Shown here in pieces: positions 6,313-11,756 of a stretch of DNA of 11,756 nt (positions within the stretch are counted from its first letter, which is position 1; every line of letters starts with the position of its first letter). The notes below the pieces were generated by a model. The model ran no database searches. It saw only the letters and a list, made by a program, of their open reading frames with translations, and was not told where the DNA came from. This DNA is from an uncultured Clostridia bacterium. Lineage in GTDB: Bacteria > Bacillota > Clostridia > Christensenellales > Pumilibacteraceae. The position numbers and the translations under genes are program-made. Where the stretch lies: positions 1 through 11,756 of the forward strand of contig CAKQDN010000043.1 of NCBI GenBank assembly GCA_934229275.1, written 5' to 3'.

Positions 6313-6918
6313 ATGCTTACTTTAAGTTTTAATCAAATTTCTAATAAACTAGATGTAAAAATAGTTAATCAATATTTAGACATTATGAACAACGTTAATC
6401 CGGAAAATCCCAAATTTCAAGAGAGCTTTTCTGATTTTTATCAGATAAATAACAGCGGCTGGAAAAGCCCGGCGATCATGAAATCGCTATTTTTTAATGT
6501 TTTTTCTGCATTTAATGAAATAAATAAAAAAGGCTATCAACTCAATTATGAAATGATTGTAACTATGCTTTCAAAAATAAGTGGAATGACTGAGAAATCA
6601 TTCTCTAGTAAAATGCTACATACATTATGCAAAGATGAGCCTATAATTGACAGCAAAGTAATAGGGAAGATTCAAGACAAAAAGTCTAATTTTAAATTGG
6701 CGACTGGATATGCACAATCTCTTTATGCTGCAAATTATACGCTACCTATGGCAATAGACTTACATGACTGTTTGAAAAAATATTATGGTATTCTTAAAAA
6801 GGATGCTTCAACCATTTTATACATAAGCGAATTTGATAATTGGTGCAAAGGAAAAGGGATAAATTCGAAACTTATTTCCGATACAAAGAAAATTGACTTT
6901 TGGATGTGGCTTGCATAA
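6313..6918 (+). CDS. Unrecognised AT-rich protein, possibly HhH/DNA-glycosylase-like
   Basis: A 201-residue, mostly helical protein with a very strong ribosome site (GGAGG, 6303-6307). The base composition is visibly richer in A and T than both flanks, with many AAT, AAA, TTA and TTT codons, which suggests a separate and recent arrival. The segment at about 97-118 (SFSSKMLHTLC, then PIIDSKVIGKI) resembles a pattern seen in helix-hairpin-helix proteins related to DNA glycosylases, where a Ser/Ala-Lys-Leu-His stretch precedes a Pro-Ile-x-Asp-Ser turn; Asp113 would be the notable acidic residue. This is pattern memory, not a domain match, and no complete Gly-rich hairpin motif is visible. It is first of three closely spaced genes (16-nt and 19-nt gaps). 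The gene is confident; its function is not. Confidence 0.75.
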   Translation: MLTLSFNQISNKLDVKIVNQYLDIMNNVNPENPKFQESFSDFYQINNSGWKSPAIMKSLFFNVFSAFNEINKKGYQLNYEMIVTMLSKISGMTEKSFSSKMLHTLCKDEPIIDSKVIGKIQDKKSNFKLATGYAQSLYAANYTLPMAIDLHDCLKKYYGILKKDASTILYISEFDNWCKGKGINSKLISDTKKIDFWMWLA

Positions 6919-6934
6919 TAAGGAGACAAAAATA

Positions 6935-7111
6935 ATGACAACAACTGAAAGATGTAAAAAACTGATTGAAAAACACAAAAAGGCACTCGAAAACAATTAT
7001 TTTTTGCCGATTTTCGTGGACGCACTCGTTGAGGGCGGTATCGAATTCTTCGACGAATTGCGCGATTGCCTTGAAAAAGCAGGAATAGATCTTAAAGAAG
7101 TGGATTTCTAA
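6935..7111 (+). CDS. 58-aa acidic helical protein, unknown
   Basis: A 58-residue protein with no recognised family. AGGAG (6921-6925) lies 9 nt before the ATG at 6935, which sets the start; an in-frame ATG at 6893 lies inside the upstream gene and lacks a ribosome site. It is predicted to be nearly all helix: a basic N-terminal half (Lys-Lys-Leu-Ile-Glu-Lys at 8-13) and an acidic C-terminal half ending Val-Asp-Phe, with IEFFDELRDCLEKAG (35-49) strongly amphipathic. The size and charge would suit a small binding partner or antitoxin-like protein, but nothing in the sequence proves that. Composition returns here to the more GC-rich norm, unlike the gene just upstream. Confidence 0.65.
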   Translation: MTTTERCKKLIEKHKKALENNYFLPIFVDALVEGGIEFFDELRDCLEKAGIDLKEVDF

Positions 7112-7130
7112 AACGGGAGAGAAAGAAAAT

Positions 7131-7682
7131 ATGAAATACATAATAATCACAACGGAAGATAAAAGAAAAAAATGGTGGGAATGCGATTGCCTGCCCACCC
7201 CTTTAAAAACAGTGACATTCGATTCTTTTGAAGAAGCAAAAAGATGTTTCAGAGAAATGATCGTTTCAGAGATGTCGAAAAGCAAAAACGTCAAAATCAA
7301 AGACGGTTGGTGTAAGCAATTAAAACAATTCGTAAAGGATTGCGACATGCATCCCGATGAAAACGAGGATGAAGTTAACGTAACTTGGAAAGACGTTGCG
7401 GCAATGAACGACATATTGGTAAAAATTATTACCGATCCGAATTATTTTTGCCCGAAAAAAAATATTTCCATAAAAAGCGTGATGGATGAAGAATATCTGT
7501 GGGCATTCGTGGCGAACAAGGATGTTTTTGCCGTTTCGCTCAATCAATCCGAAACGACTTTCGGAACTAACGCGCACATTATGGATGACGAAAACAAAGA
7601 GTACTATTTCAAGTATGAAATCAATAACTACGACGGGGATTTGTTGGAAACGAAAACTTTGCGTCTTATAGTCGTTGATTAA
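7131..7682 (+). CDS. Unrecognised cytosolic protein, 183 aa
   Basis: No family is recognised. The start is supported by GGGAGAGA (7115-7122). The N-terminus (MKYIIITTED) is a beta strand, followed by a Trp/Cys-containing stretch (WWECDC, 15-20) and an amphipathic helix (32-50). The middle carries a very acidic turn (HPDENEDE, 74-81). The C-terminal half, with VFAVSLNQS, YYFKYEI and LRLIVVD, looks beta-rich and ends on a strand. There is no signal peptide or membrane segment. Five Cys residues are scattered without a metal-site spacing. It closes the unit that begins at 6313. No terminator follows it directly; the inverted repeat at 7746-7781 belongs to the next promoter. Confidence 0.68.
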   Translation: MKYIIITTEDKRKKWWECDCLPTPLKTVTFDSFEEAKRCFREMIVSEMSKSKNVKIKDGWCKQLKQFVKDCDMHPDENEDEVNVTWKDVAAMNDILVKIITDPNYFCPKKNISIKSVMDEEYLWAFVANKDVFAVSLNQSETTFGTNAHIMDDENKEYYFKYEINNYDGDLLETKTLRLIVVD

Positions 7683-7745
7683 AGACGGTGTATTTTGAAT
7701 CCGTTTGACTTGACTGCGGAAATTTTGAAATAATAAACGTAAAAT

Positions 7746-7788
7746 CAAAGTCAATGCGACAAATTCGTCCCATTGACTTTGGTATAAT
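7746..7788 (+). promoter_or_regulatory. Long inverted repeat overlapping an extended -10 promoter
   Basis: Left arm 7746-7760 and right arm 7767-7781 are 15 nt each and pair at 14 of 15 positions: CAAAGTCAATG, one C/C mismatch, then GAC, around the 6-nt loop AAATTC. The right arm runs straight into TG-G-TATAAT (7780-7788), an extended -10 that shares two bases with the arm. No T-tract follows, so it is not a terminator. No good -35 exists at 16-18 nt. The layout fits a dimeric repressor or activator site controlling the gene at 7841; which protein binds is unknown. Confidence 0.55.
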
Positions 7789-7828
7789 GTGCCCGTAACA
7801 AAATTCTTTACACAAATTTATTTTTTAC

Positions 7829-7834
7829 GAGGTG
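7829..7834 (+). promoter_or_regulatory. Ribosome site that decides the start at 7841
   Basis: GAGGTG sits 6 nt before the ATG at 7841. An in-frame GTG at 7832 is part of this site and so is unlikely to be the start. Confidence 0.6.
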
Positions 7835-7840
7835 CAAATT

Positions 7841-8380
7841 ATGAAAAAAATCTTAACTTATTCCGAAGTCGAAACGGCAAAGAAATTCGCAGACGAAATG
7901 TCCGGAATCATTTCCGTCATTGTAAATACCTGCGCGGATAAAGACGGAGAAATATTCCTCTCTCCCGAAGCGAATGATATTGCCATCGTTTATCTCAAAA
8001 AAATGACGGAATTCGTCGATGAAAAAGGTCGCCTTAATATCGCGCGGGTGAAGGATGACGCGTCTTACTACACTGCAGAAACCGAGGAAGACAAAACCGG
8101 CGTCGAAACCGTTTTTCTGAAAGCCAAGATAACTAACGCCGACGTAAATTCGATCATATCCGCGTATGATTGCGTAAAACGTAAGATCGAAAGCGGAGAA
8201 ACCGATGCGCTCGACGAAGAAAAGTACGGCTGCAGAACGGTTTTGCGCGCTAAACGTCTTGCGAAACTGCTCGAAGTCGGCGCGCCCGAAAAAATAACGA
8301 ATATAGAAAAATGTATGCTCATGGAAGCGATTGCGTTTCATTGCTTAAACGTAAACGACGCGCTTATTCCGATGGATTAA
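7841..8380 (+). CDS. Unrecognised cytosolic protein, 179 aa
   Basis: No family is recognised. The protein is soluble and acidic, with three visible sections: an N-terminal helix-turn region (SEVETAKKFADEMSGIISVIV, split as 8-28), a middle acidic segment (DASYYTAETEEDKTG, 73-87) that looks flexible, and a helical C-terminus (101-170) with a basic patch RAKRLAKLLE (136-145). There is no metal site, no catalytic motif and no membrane segment. Translation starts at the ATG with GAGGTG 6 nt upstream. It is first in a four-gene unit whose promoter overlaps a long inverted repeat, so its expression is probably controlled. The HAD gene starts 7 nt after its stop, indicating co-translation. Confidence 0.68.
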   Translation: MKKILTYSEVETAKKFADEMSGIISVIVNTCADKDGEIFLSPEANDIAIVYLKKMTEFVDEKGRLNIARVKDDASYYTAETEEDKTGVETVFLKAKITNADVNSIISAYDCVKRKIESGETDALDEEKYGCRTVLRAKRLAKLLEVGAPEKITNIEKCMLMEAIAFHCLNVNDALIPMD

Positions 8381-8387
8381 AGCCGTT

Positions 8388-8885
8388 ATGAAAGTTATAT
8401 TTTTAGACGTGGACGGGGTTTTGAATACTCCGTCGTCGGGAAGTCGTTGTGGCGAGTATATCGGGATCGACGACGAAAAGGTTGAAAGACTTAAAAAAAT
8501 CGTAGAGAAGACAGGCGCCGAAATCGTGCTTGTTTCTACATGGAAGAAACTTTGGCGCAAGGAAGAAAAATTAAAGCCTTTGCAAGACTATTTAGCGACT
8601 TATCTCGACGAAAAATTGGCAAAACAAGGGCTTAAAGCGGTCGATAAAACCAAAGACAGGGCGGACGGGCAATATCTTTCGCGCGGTGAGGGGATACTCG
8701 AATACGTTTATCGCAACAATGTCGGTAATTTCGTTATTCTGGACGACTGCCAATTCGATTACGACGGTTGCGACCTGACCGATAAACTTATTAAAACGTG
8801 CCAAACGGAAGGGCTTACGGACGAACAAGTCGGAAAGGTTTGCCTGATAATGTCTAGGAATAACGGTAACGAAAGAGGTTCTTGA
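8388..8885 (+). CDS. Small HAD-superfamily phosphatase-like protein (SAK-type HAD)
   Basis: A 165-residue HAD fold without a large cap. Motif I is FLDVDGVLN (5-13), with nucleophile Asp7 and acid/base Asp9; motif II is VLVSTW (47-52), with Ser50 or Thr51; the C-terminal acidic motif is FVILDD (115-120), with Asp119 and Asp120. The overall length and the VSTWK context match the HAD domain of 'Swiss Army Knife' RNA-repair proteins, a family that also occurs as stand-alone proteins. Members of the superfamily are Mg-dependent phosphohydrolases; the substrate here could be a nucleic acid end or a small phosphorylated molecule. No obvious motif III Lys is fixed; Lys78 or Arg99 are candidates. The ribosome site is weak, and the start lies 7 nt after the previous stop, so it depends on coupling. 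The stop TGA (8883-8885) lies just before the next gene. Confidence 0.82.
   Translation: MKVIFLDVDGVLNTPSSGSRCGEYIGIDDEKVERLKKIVEKTGAEIVLVSTWKKLWRKEEKLKPLQDYLATYLDEKLAKQGLKAVDKTKDRADGQYLSRGEGILEYVYRNNVGNFVILDDCQFDYDGCDLTDKLIKTCQTEGLTDEQVGKVCLIMSRNNGNERGS
8872..8878 (+). promoter_or_regulatory. Ribosome site that decides a GTG start
   Basis: AAAGAGG lies 9 nt before GTG 8888 but only 3 nt before an in-frame TTG at 8882, too close for normal initiation. The GTG is therefore preferred; the TTG would add two residues. Confidence 0.55.
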
Positions 8886-8887
8886 TT

Positions 8888-10399
8888 GTGGAAAACAGCG
8901 GCAACATAAAGTATAAATTCGATAGGAAAAGCGGCGGATATGTGGTTGTTATTGCGAATGCGATAAACGGCGTCGTCGATATTCCGCCCGTTTATAACGA
9001 CGGTAAAAACGGAGAACACCCCGTGGTTGAAATCGGGAACGAGGCGTTTGCGCTCAGCGATGCCGAATGCGTTCGTATTCCTGCAAGCGTTACAAAGATT
9101 TCGCTTGACGCATTATACGCCTATGTTGCTCTGGAAAATATTTTCGTGGACGAAGGCAACCCCGTTTACAAATCTATCGACGGAGTTTTGTATAGCAAAG
9201 ACGGCGAGAGCCTTATCCGTTACGCAAAAGCCAAGAAAAATACGTCGTTCGATATCCCGGACGGTGTGGTTGAAATCGGCGATTTTGCTTTTTTTGGTAG
9301 CAAAAATTTAATATCCGTAACGATTCCCGGAAGCGTAACGAAAATCGGCGAATGGGCGTTTTCTTTCAGTGGATTAAAAACGGCAAATATTCCGAATGGA
9401 GTAAAAACGATAGATAATTGCGCGTTTAACGGTTGTAAAAACTTGGAACAGGTATATATTTCTGCCAATGTAATACATATTGGAGAACGTCCTTTTGACG
9501 GATGTTGGAGTTTACGGTCTATTTGTGTCGATAAGCAAAATTCCGTTTATCAATCAAAAAAATGTTCGCCGGAGTCTTTCGATATGTATTTATGCGCTAA
9601 AGACGGAACGCTTATTTGTTATCCTTCGGGCACAGGGTGTCAGAGTGTCGACGACACGATAAACGCAAATACGATACTTGATGACCTCGTATTTGATGTC
9701 GATTTGCCGAAAGGTCATATATTTGAATACAATGCGGAAACGGACGACTATGCGTTTATCGTCGGTGCGTCGGTTTTTACCGAGAAGCAGGGCGTTGAAA
9801 TTCCGCCCGTTTACGACGACGGTATTCACGGTGAGCGACCCGTAACCGAAATACGAAGAAACGGACAAATTACAAATTTTCTCGTATATCTGAGTATACC
9901 GAAGAGTGTCAAAAAAATAGGTTTCGACGTGCATCCGTTTTGTCGAGCGAGTATAATATTCGTTGACGATGAAAACCCGAATTATAAATCTAACGACGGA
10001 GTTTTGTATAGCAAAGACGGTGAGAGTCTTATCCGATATCCGCATGGGAAGGTCGATTCGACGTTCACTGTTCCCGGCGGAGTTACGGATATATGCGAAA
10101 GGGCTTTCGAAGATTGTCCGCATTTGAAAGAAGTGGTAATATTCGACGACGTGCGTTTTATCGGCGGTTATACTTTTAAGGGGTGCGATTTGAAAGCGGT
10201 GAAGTTCCCGACATCGTATAATTGGGTGCTTACTGCTTATATTGACGAAACGCCGCGACATATCGGCTGGCTTTCTGCCGATTGCTTAAAAGACGAAAAA
10301 GTTGCGGCAAAGTACTTATGTAAAAAATATTCAGGTTATATGTGGACTCCAATGCCGGATATTCCGGAAGACTCTAAAATTAAAAATTTAGAAAAATAA
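8888..10399 (+). CDS. Cytoplasmic BspA-like LRR_5 protein with internal duplication
   Basis: A 503-residue LRR_5 protein. Typical repeat cores appear at about 47-70, 124-150 (VVEIGDFAFFGSKNLISV), 147-172, 170-193 and 193-215, then again from 396 to 440 (AFEDCPHLKEVVI). Two copies of a larger module are evident: DIPPVYNDG (31-39) recurs as EIPPVYDDG (304-312), and GVLYSKDGESLIRY (99-112) recurs as an exact copy (371-384), an offset of about 272 residues. Linker 216-285 carries several Cys. The C-terminal 60 residues leave the repeat pattern and are helical and charged. There is no signal peptide, transmembrane helix or wall anchor, so it acts in the cytosol, unlike surface BspA. It starts 2 nt after the HAD stop, so the two are made together and may interact. 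Confidence 0.87.
   Translation: MENSGNIKYKFDRKSGGYVVVIANAINGVVDIPPVYNDGKNGEHPVVEIGNEAFALSDAECVRIPASVTKISLDALYAYVALENIFVDEGNPVYKSIDGVLYSKDGESLIRYAKAKKNTSFDIPDGVVEIGDFAFFGSKNLISVTIPGSVTKIGEWAFSFSGLKTANIPNGVKTIDNCAFNGCKNLEQVYISANVIHIGERPFDGCWSLRSICVDKQNSVYQSKKCSPESFDMYLCAKDGTLICYPSGTGCQSVDDTINANTILDDLVFDVDLPKGHIFEYNAETDDYAFIVGASVFTEKQGVEIPPVYDDGIHGERPVTEIRRNGQITNFLVYLSIPKSVKKIGFDVHPFCRASIIFVDDENPNYKSNDGVLYSKDGESLIRYPHGKVDSTFTVPGGVTDICERAFEDCPHLKEVVIFDDVRFIGGYTFKGCDLKAVKFPTSYNWVLTAYIDETPRHIGWLSADCLKDEKVAAKYLCKKYSGYMWTPMPDIPEDSKIKNLEK
8981..9204 (+). repeat. Internal module copy 1 (LRR_5 gene)
   Basis: This segment begins at ATTCCGCCCGTTTA (8981) and ends with a 27-nt stretch (9178-9204) that recurs without a mismatch in copy 2. 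The offset to copy 2 is 816-819 nt, and the protein-level copies keep the same order of motifs, so this is a duplication within one gene. Confidence 0.75.
9800..10020 (+). repeat. Internal module copy 2 (LRR_5 gene)
   Basis: The same ATTCCGCCCGTTTA opening lies at 9800 and the identical 27-nt stretch at 9994-10020. Between these the copies have diverged considerably, so the identical stretch may reflect later gene conversion or constraint on that loop. Confidence 0.75.
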
Positions 10400-10416
10400 A
10401 AAAACGAGGTGAAAAC

Positions 10417-10920
10417 ATGAAATACACGTCTGCGGAAGCAGGAAAACTGCTCAAAAAACTTAACGACGAACAGGCGTCGATCATTCTGCGCGAACAGAAC
10501 GGTAAAGAATTCCTTGCCGCGGTAGGCGAGGACGTCGAGTCCGTTCGCCCCGAGTACGATTTTGCGGAAACGCAAAGCGCGCTTGCGGAGGTCGAAACGA
10601 AAATAAGGAAACTCAAACACACACTCAATGTGTTCAATTCGACCACGGTCATACCCGAATTCGGCATGACGATAGACGAAATGCTCGTCTACATTCCGCA
10701 ACTCACCGCGCAGAAAAACCGGCTTGCGAGAATGAAGGACAAGTTGCCTAAAGTGCGCGAGCAGACGCGCGTAAACTCGTCGATTCTCGATTATCGTTAC
10801 ATCAATTACGACGTAAACGAGGTCGCGGCGGCGTATGAAAACGTTTGCGATACTCTGGCAAAGGCGCAGAACGCGCTCGATGCGGTAAACATGTTAAAGT
10901 CTTTGGAAGTTGACCTCTAA
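10417..10920 (+). CDS. Predicted coiled-coil protein, unknown (possibly DIP1984/DUF6847-like)
   Basis: A 167-residue, mostly helical protein. Three amphipathic helices are apparent: 50-72 (charged, ending KIRKLKHTL), 93-112 (PQLTAQKNRLARMKDKL) and 131-160 (YDVNEVAAAY onward). Conserved-looking turns include AAVGEDVESVRPEYDF (34-49) and FNSTTVIPEFGMTIDEML (73-90). The layout of a helix, an Asn-Thr turn, a MTIDEML-type segment and a second helix recalls DIP1984-like proteins, but this is a loose resemblance. There is no catalytic motif or membrane segment. The ribosome site GAGGTGA (10406-10412) is strong. It lies 17 nt after the LRR gene and is probably the last gene of that unit. It is somewhat richer in GC than its neighbours. 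Real gene: confident; family: tentative. Confidence 0.72.
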   Translation: MKYTSAEAGKLLKKLNDEQASIILREQNGKEFLAAVGEDVESVRPEYDFAETQSALAEVETKIRKLKHTLNVFNSTTVIPEFGMTIDEMLVYIPQLTAQKNRLARMKDKLPKVREQTRVNSSILDYRYINYDVNEVAAAYENVCDTLAKAQNALDAVNMLKSLEVDL

Positions 10921-11132
10921 GGACTTTTCTATCGTTAATTTTCCGTCCGACAAAACACATCAATCGATTTATGTGGCAGGTTGAGGTTCAAGGTTAAGGG
11001 TTTCCGTTATTTTTTTCGGTTATCCGTTATCTGTCATTGTTCGGCGTTGAAGTATTTTGTTAATAATATTCTTGTTTTGTCGGCAAAAACTTGAAAGCGG
11101 CATTTGCTTTCTGGCAGATGCTTGCTTTCCGG
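10921..11132. other. Gene-free spacer with short repeats
   Basis: No ORF with a credible ribosome site is seen. It holds an imperfect palindrome CACAT...ATGTG around AATCGATT (10956-10975), a run of GGTT-rich motifs near 10980-11000, a GAAAGC/GCTTTC hairpin (11093-11111), and two near-identical copies of TTGCTTTCYGGC (11104-11115 and 11122-11133), 18 nt apart. None matches a known element. Confidence 0.4.
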
Positions 11133-11167
11133 CGGGTGAAGTTCGGTTTCAACCCGTTATTTTTTTA
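11133..11167 (+). terminator. Rho-independent terminator of the 7841-10920 unit
   Basis: CGGGTGAA (11133-11140) pairs with TTC-A-ACCCG (11148-11156) around one bulged A and a 7-nt loop. It is followed at once by TTATTTTTTT (11157-11167). It lies about 210 nt after the last stop, giving a long 3' untranslated end. Confidence 0.65.
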
Positions 11168-11260
11168 TTGCAGCGTCAATATGAAAAAATGTGGGGAAGC
11201 GTGTGATTTTGTAGGAATATATTGCAATTAAACAAAAGGCAAAGAGAAAATCAAAAATTT

Positions 11261-11277
11261 CACAAACTAAATTTGTG
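11261..11277. other. Inverted repeat upstream of the Spo0A_C-like promoter
   Basis: CACAAA (11261-11266) and TTTGTG (11272-11277) are perfect 6-nt arms around CTAAA. The element ends 17 nt before the -35 box of the following promoter, a usual place for an activator site. It could be chance in an AT-rich stretch. Confidence 0.3.
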
Positions 11278-11294
11278 TTTCAGTATAAATATGC

Positions 11295-11323
11295 TTGACA
11301 TAGATATAGAGGAGTGCTATAAT
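11295..11323 (+). promoter_or_regulatory. Perfect consensus sigma-A promoter
   Basis: TTGACA (11295-11300), a 17-nt spacer, TG-C-TATAAT (11315-11323): exact -35, exact -10, optimal spacing and an extended -10. This is the strongest promoter in the window, and it drives a DNA-binding protein gene through a leader of about 180 nt. Expression is therefore probably limited at some later step. Confidence 0.88.
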
Positions 11324-11329
11324 CGAATG

Positions 11330-11508
11330 TAATAGCGCAACTAAATTATGAAGAAATTACGATAGAGGGTAAATAATTATGGGTTAAATATGAGTTAAAC
11401 AGAGGAAAAAGCAAATTACAGAGAAAAAAGAAGGTGCGCGGCTCTGTATTGTTTCGGGAATAAATTTTTTATATTGCCGAACATTATTTATATAAATGGA
11501 GAACTCGT
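11330..11508 (+). other. Long structured leader with mini-ORFs
   Basis: Two successive hairpins: TACAGAG (11417-11423) with CTCTGTA (11442-11448), and TTCGGGAATA (11453-11462) with TATTGCCGAA (11472-11481; 9 of 10 paired). The second ends 16 nt before the ribosome site GGAG (11498-11501). Upstream are very short ORFs: ATG-TAA (11327), a five-codon ORF (11348-11365), ATG-GGT-TAA (11379-11387, with GAGGG ahead of it) and ATG-AGT-TAA (11390-11398). No known riboswitch consensus was recognised. Confidence 0.45.
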
Positions 11509-11756
11509 ATGACTGAAGAAGAAGTAGATAGAAACGTCAGATTATATATGATGTCAATGGACTTGTGCCCGAGTCAAGAGGGCTTTAAAATGTTAGCGAA
11601 AGCGATAGTACTGCGAATTTATTGCGGTTTGCCGCGGATAAAAATATTCGAAATGCTCGGGATCGAATTCCAAAAAAGTCGTCGTGGTATTGAACGTAGC
11701 ATGCATAAGTGCATAGCCAAACTCGATAAGAATGAACGTCAGGATATTATGAGCAG
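11509..11756 (+). CDS. Spo0A C-terminal-type DNA-binding protein (partial)
   Basis: The first 82 residues are in the window; the 3' end is cut off. After a short acidic start, residues 18-72 match the Spo0A C-terminal effector domain: CPSQEGFKML (20-29) stands for the Spo0A 'P..KGy.yL' helix, and KSRRGIERSMHKCIAKL (56-72) for its recognition helix (ASRVERAIRHAI-type). Spo0A normally has an N-terminal receiver domain and controls sporulation; here there is no receiver before the DNA-binding part, so it cannot be a phosphorelay-controlled Spo0A of the usual form. Solo Spo0A_C proteins occur in clostridial accessory regions, and their targets are mostly unknown. The start is set by GGAG (11498-11501), 7 nt upstream of the ATG. 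The C-terminus might still add another domain. Confidence 0.75.
   Translation, partial: MTEEEVDRNVRLYMMSMDLCPSQEGFKMLAKAIVLRIYCGLPRIKIFEMLGIEFQKSRRGIERSMHKCIAKLDKNERQDIMS

Noticed and set aside
6893..6934. Earlier in-frame ATG for the 58-residue protein
   Set aside because: It lies inside the upstream coding sequence with no ribosome site, while AGGAG precedes the ATG at 6935 at good spacing.
7746..7781. Inverted repeat as a transcription terminator for the 6313-7682 unit
   Set aside because: Neither strand shows a T-tract directly after the stem, and the right arm is part of a -10 region.
11104..11133. Two TTGCTTTCYGGC copies as the start of a CRISPR or iteron array
   Set aside because: Only two copies, 12 nt long and 18 nt apart, with no spacers of uniform size and no cas or replication gene nearby.

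Overview
The window looks like an accessory region of a moderately low-GC Bacillota genome, most likely a gut-type clostridial lineage. Reasons: strong GGAG/GAGG ribosome sites, sigma-A promoters with TATAAT boxes, a solo Spo0A C-terminal-type DNA-binding domain at the right edge, and cytoplasmic BspA-like (LRR_5) leucine-rich repeat proteins. TAA, TAG and TGA all serve as stops. All seventeen supported genes are on the + strand. No tRNA, rRNA, CRISPR array, transposase or integrase was seen.

Left part (1-2325): the acidic tail of an upstream gene and a Rho-independent terminator, then a WYL-domain transcriptional regulator with its own promoter. After it come a 61-residue beta-rich protein and a 221-residue single-domain FtsK/HerA-like P-loop ATPase, probably co-transcribed.

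Central part (2392-6184): a compact, translationally coupled five-gene operon. It encodes (1) a soluble AAA+ ATPase fused to an FtsH-type M41 zinc peptidase, with no membrane anchor and an eroded pore loop; (2) a DnaQ-like DEDD exonuclease that lacks its third catalytic motif; (3) a Cys/His-rich domain fused to a SLOG fold; (4) a compact YspA-type SLOG protein; (5) a cytoplasmic LRR_5 protein. SLOG domains are known or predicted nucleotide-ligand sensors or processors, so the simplest hypothesis is a nucleotide-sensing stress or conflict module with a proteolytic output. This is inference from content and coupling, not a recognised named system.

Right part (6313-10920): an AT-rich three-gene unit behind a near-consensus promoter (a possible HhH/DNA-glycosylase-like protein and two unrecognised proteins). 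Next, behind a striking 36-bp inverted repeat that overlaps an extended -10 box, is a four-gene unit: unknown protein, small HAD phosphatase-like protein, a 503-residue LRR_5 protein with an internal duplication, and a predicted coiled-coil protein. A terminator follows at about 11133-11167. The final gene, a Spo0A_C-like DNA-binding protein cut by the window edge, has a perfectly consensus promoter and a roughly 180-nt leader with two hairpins and several start-stop mini-ORFs.
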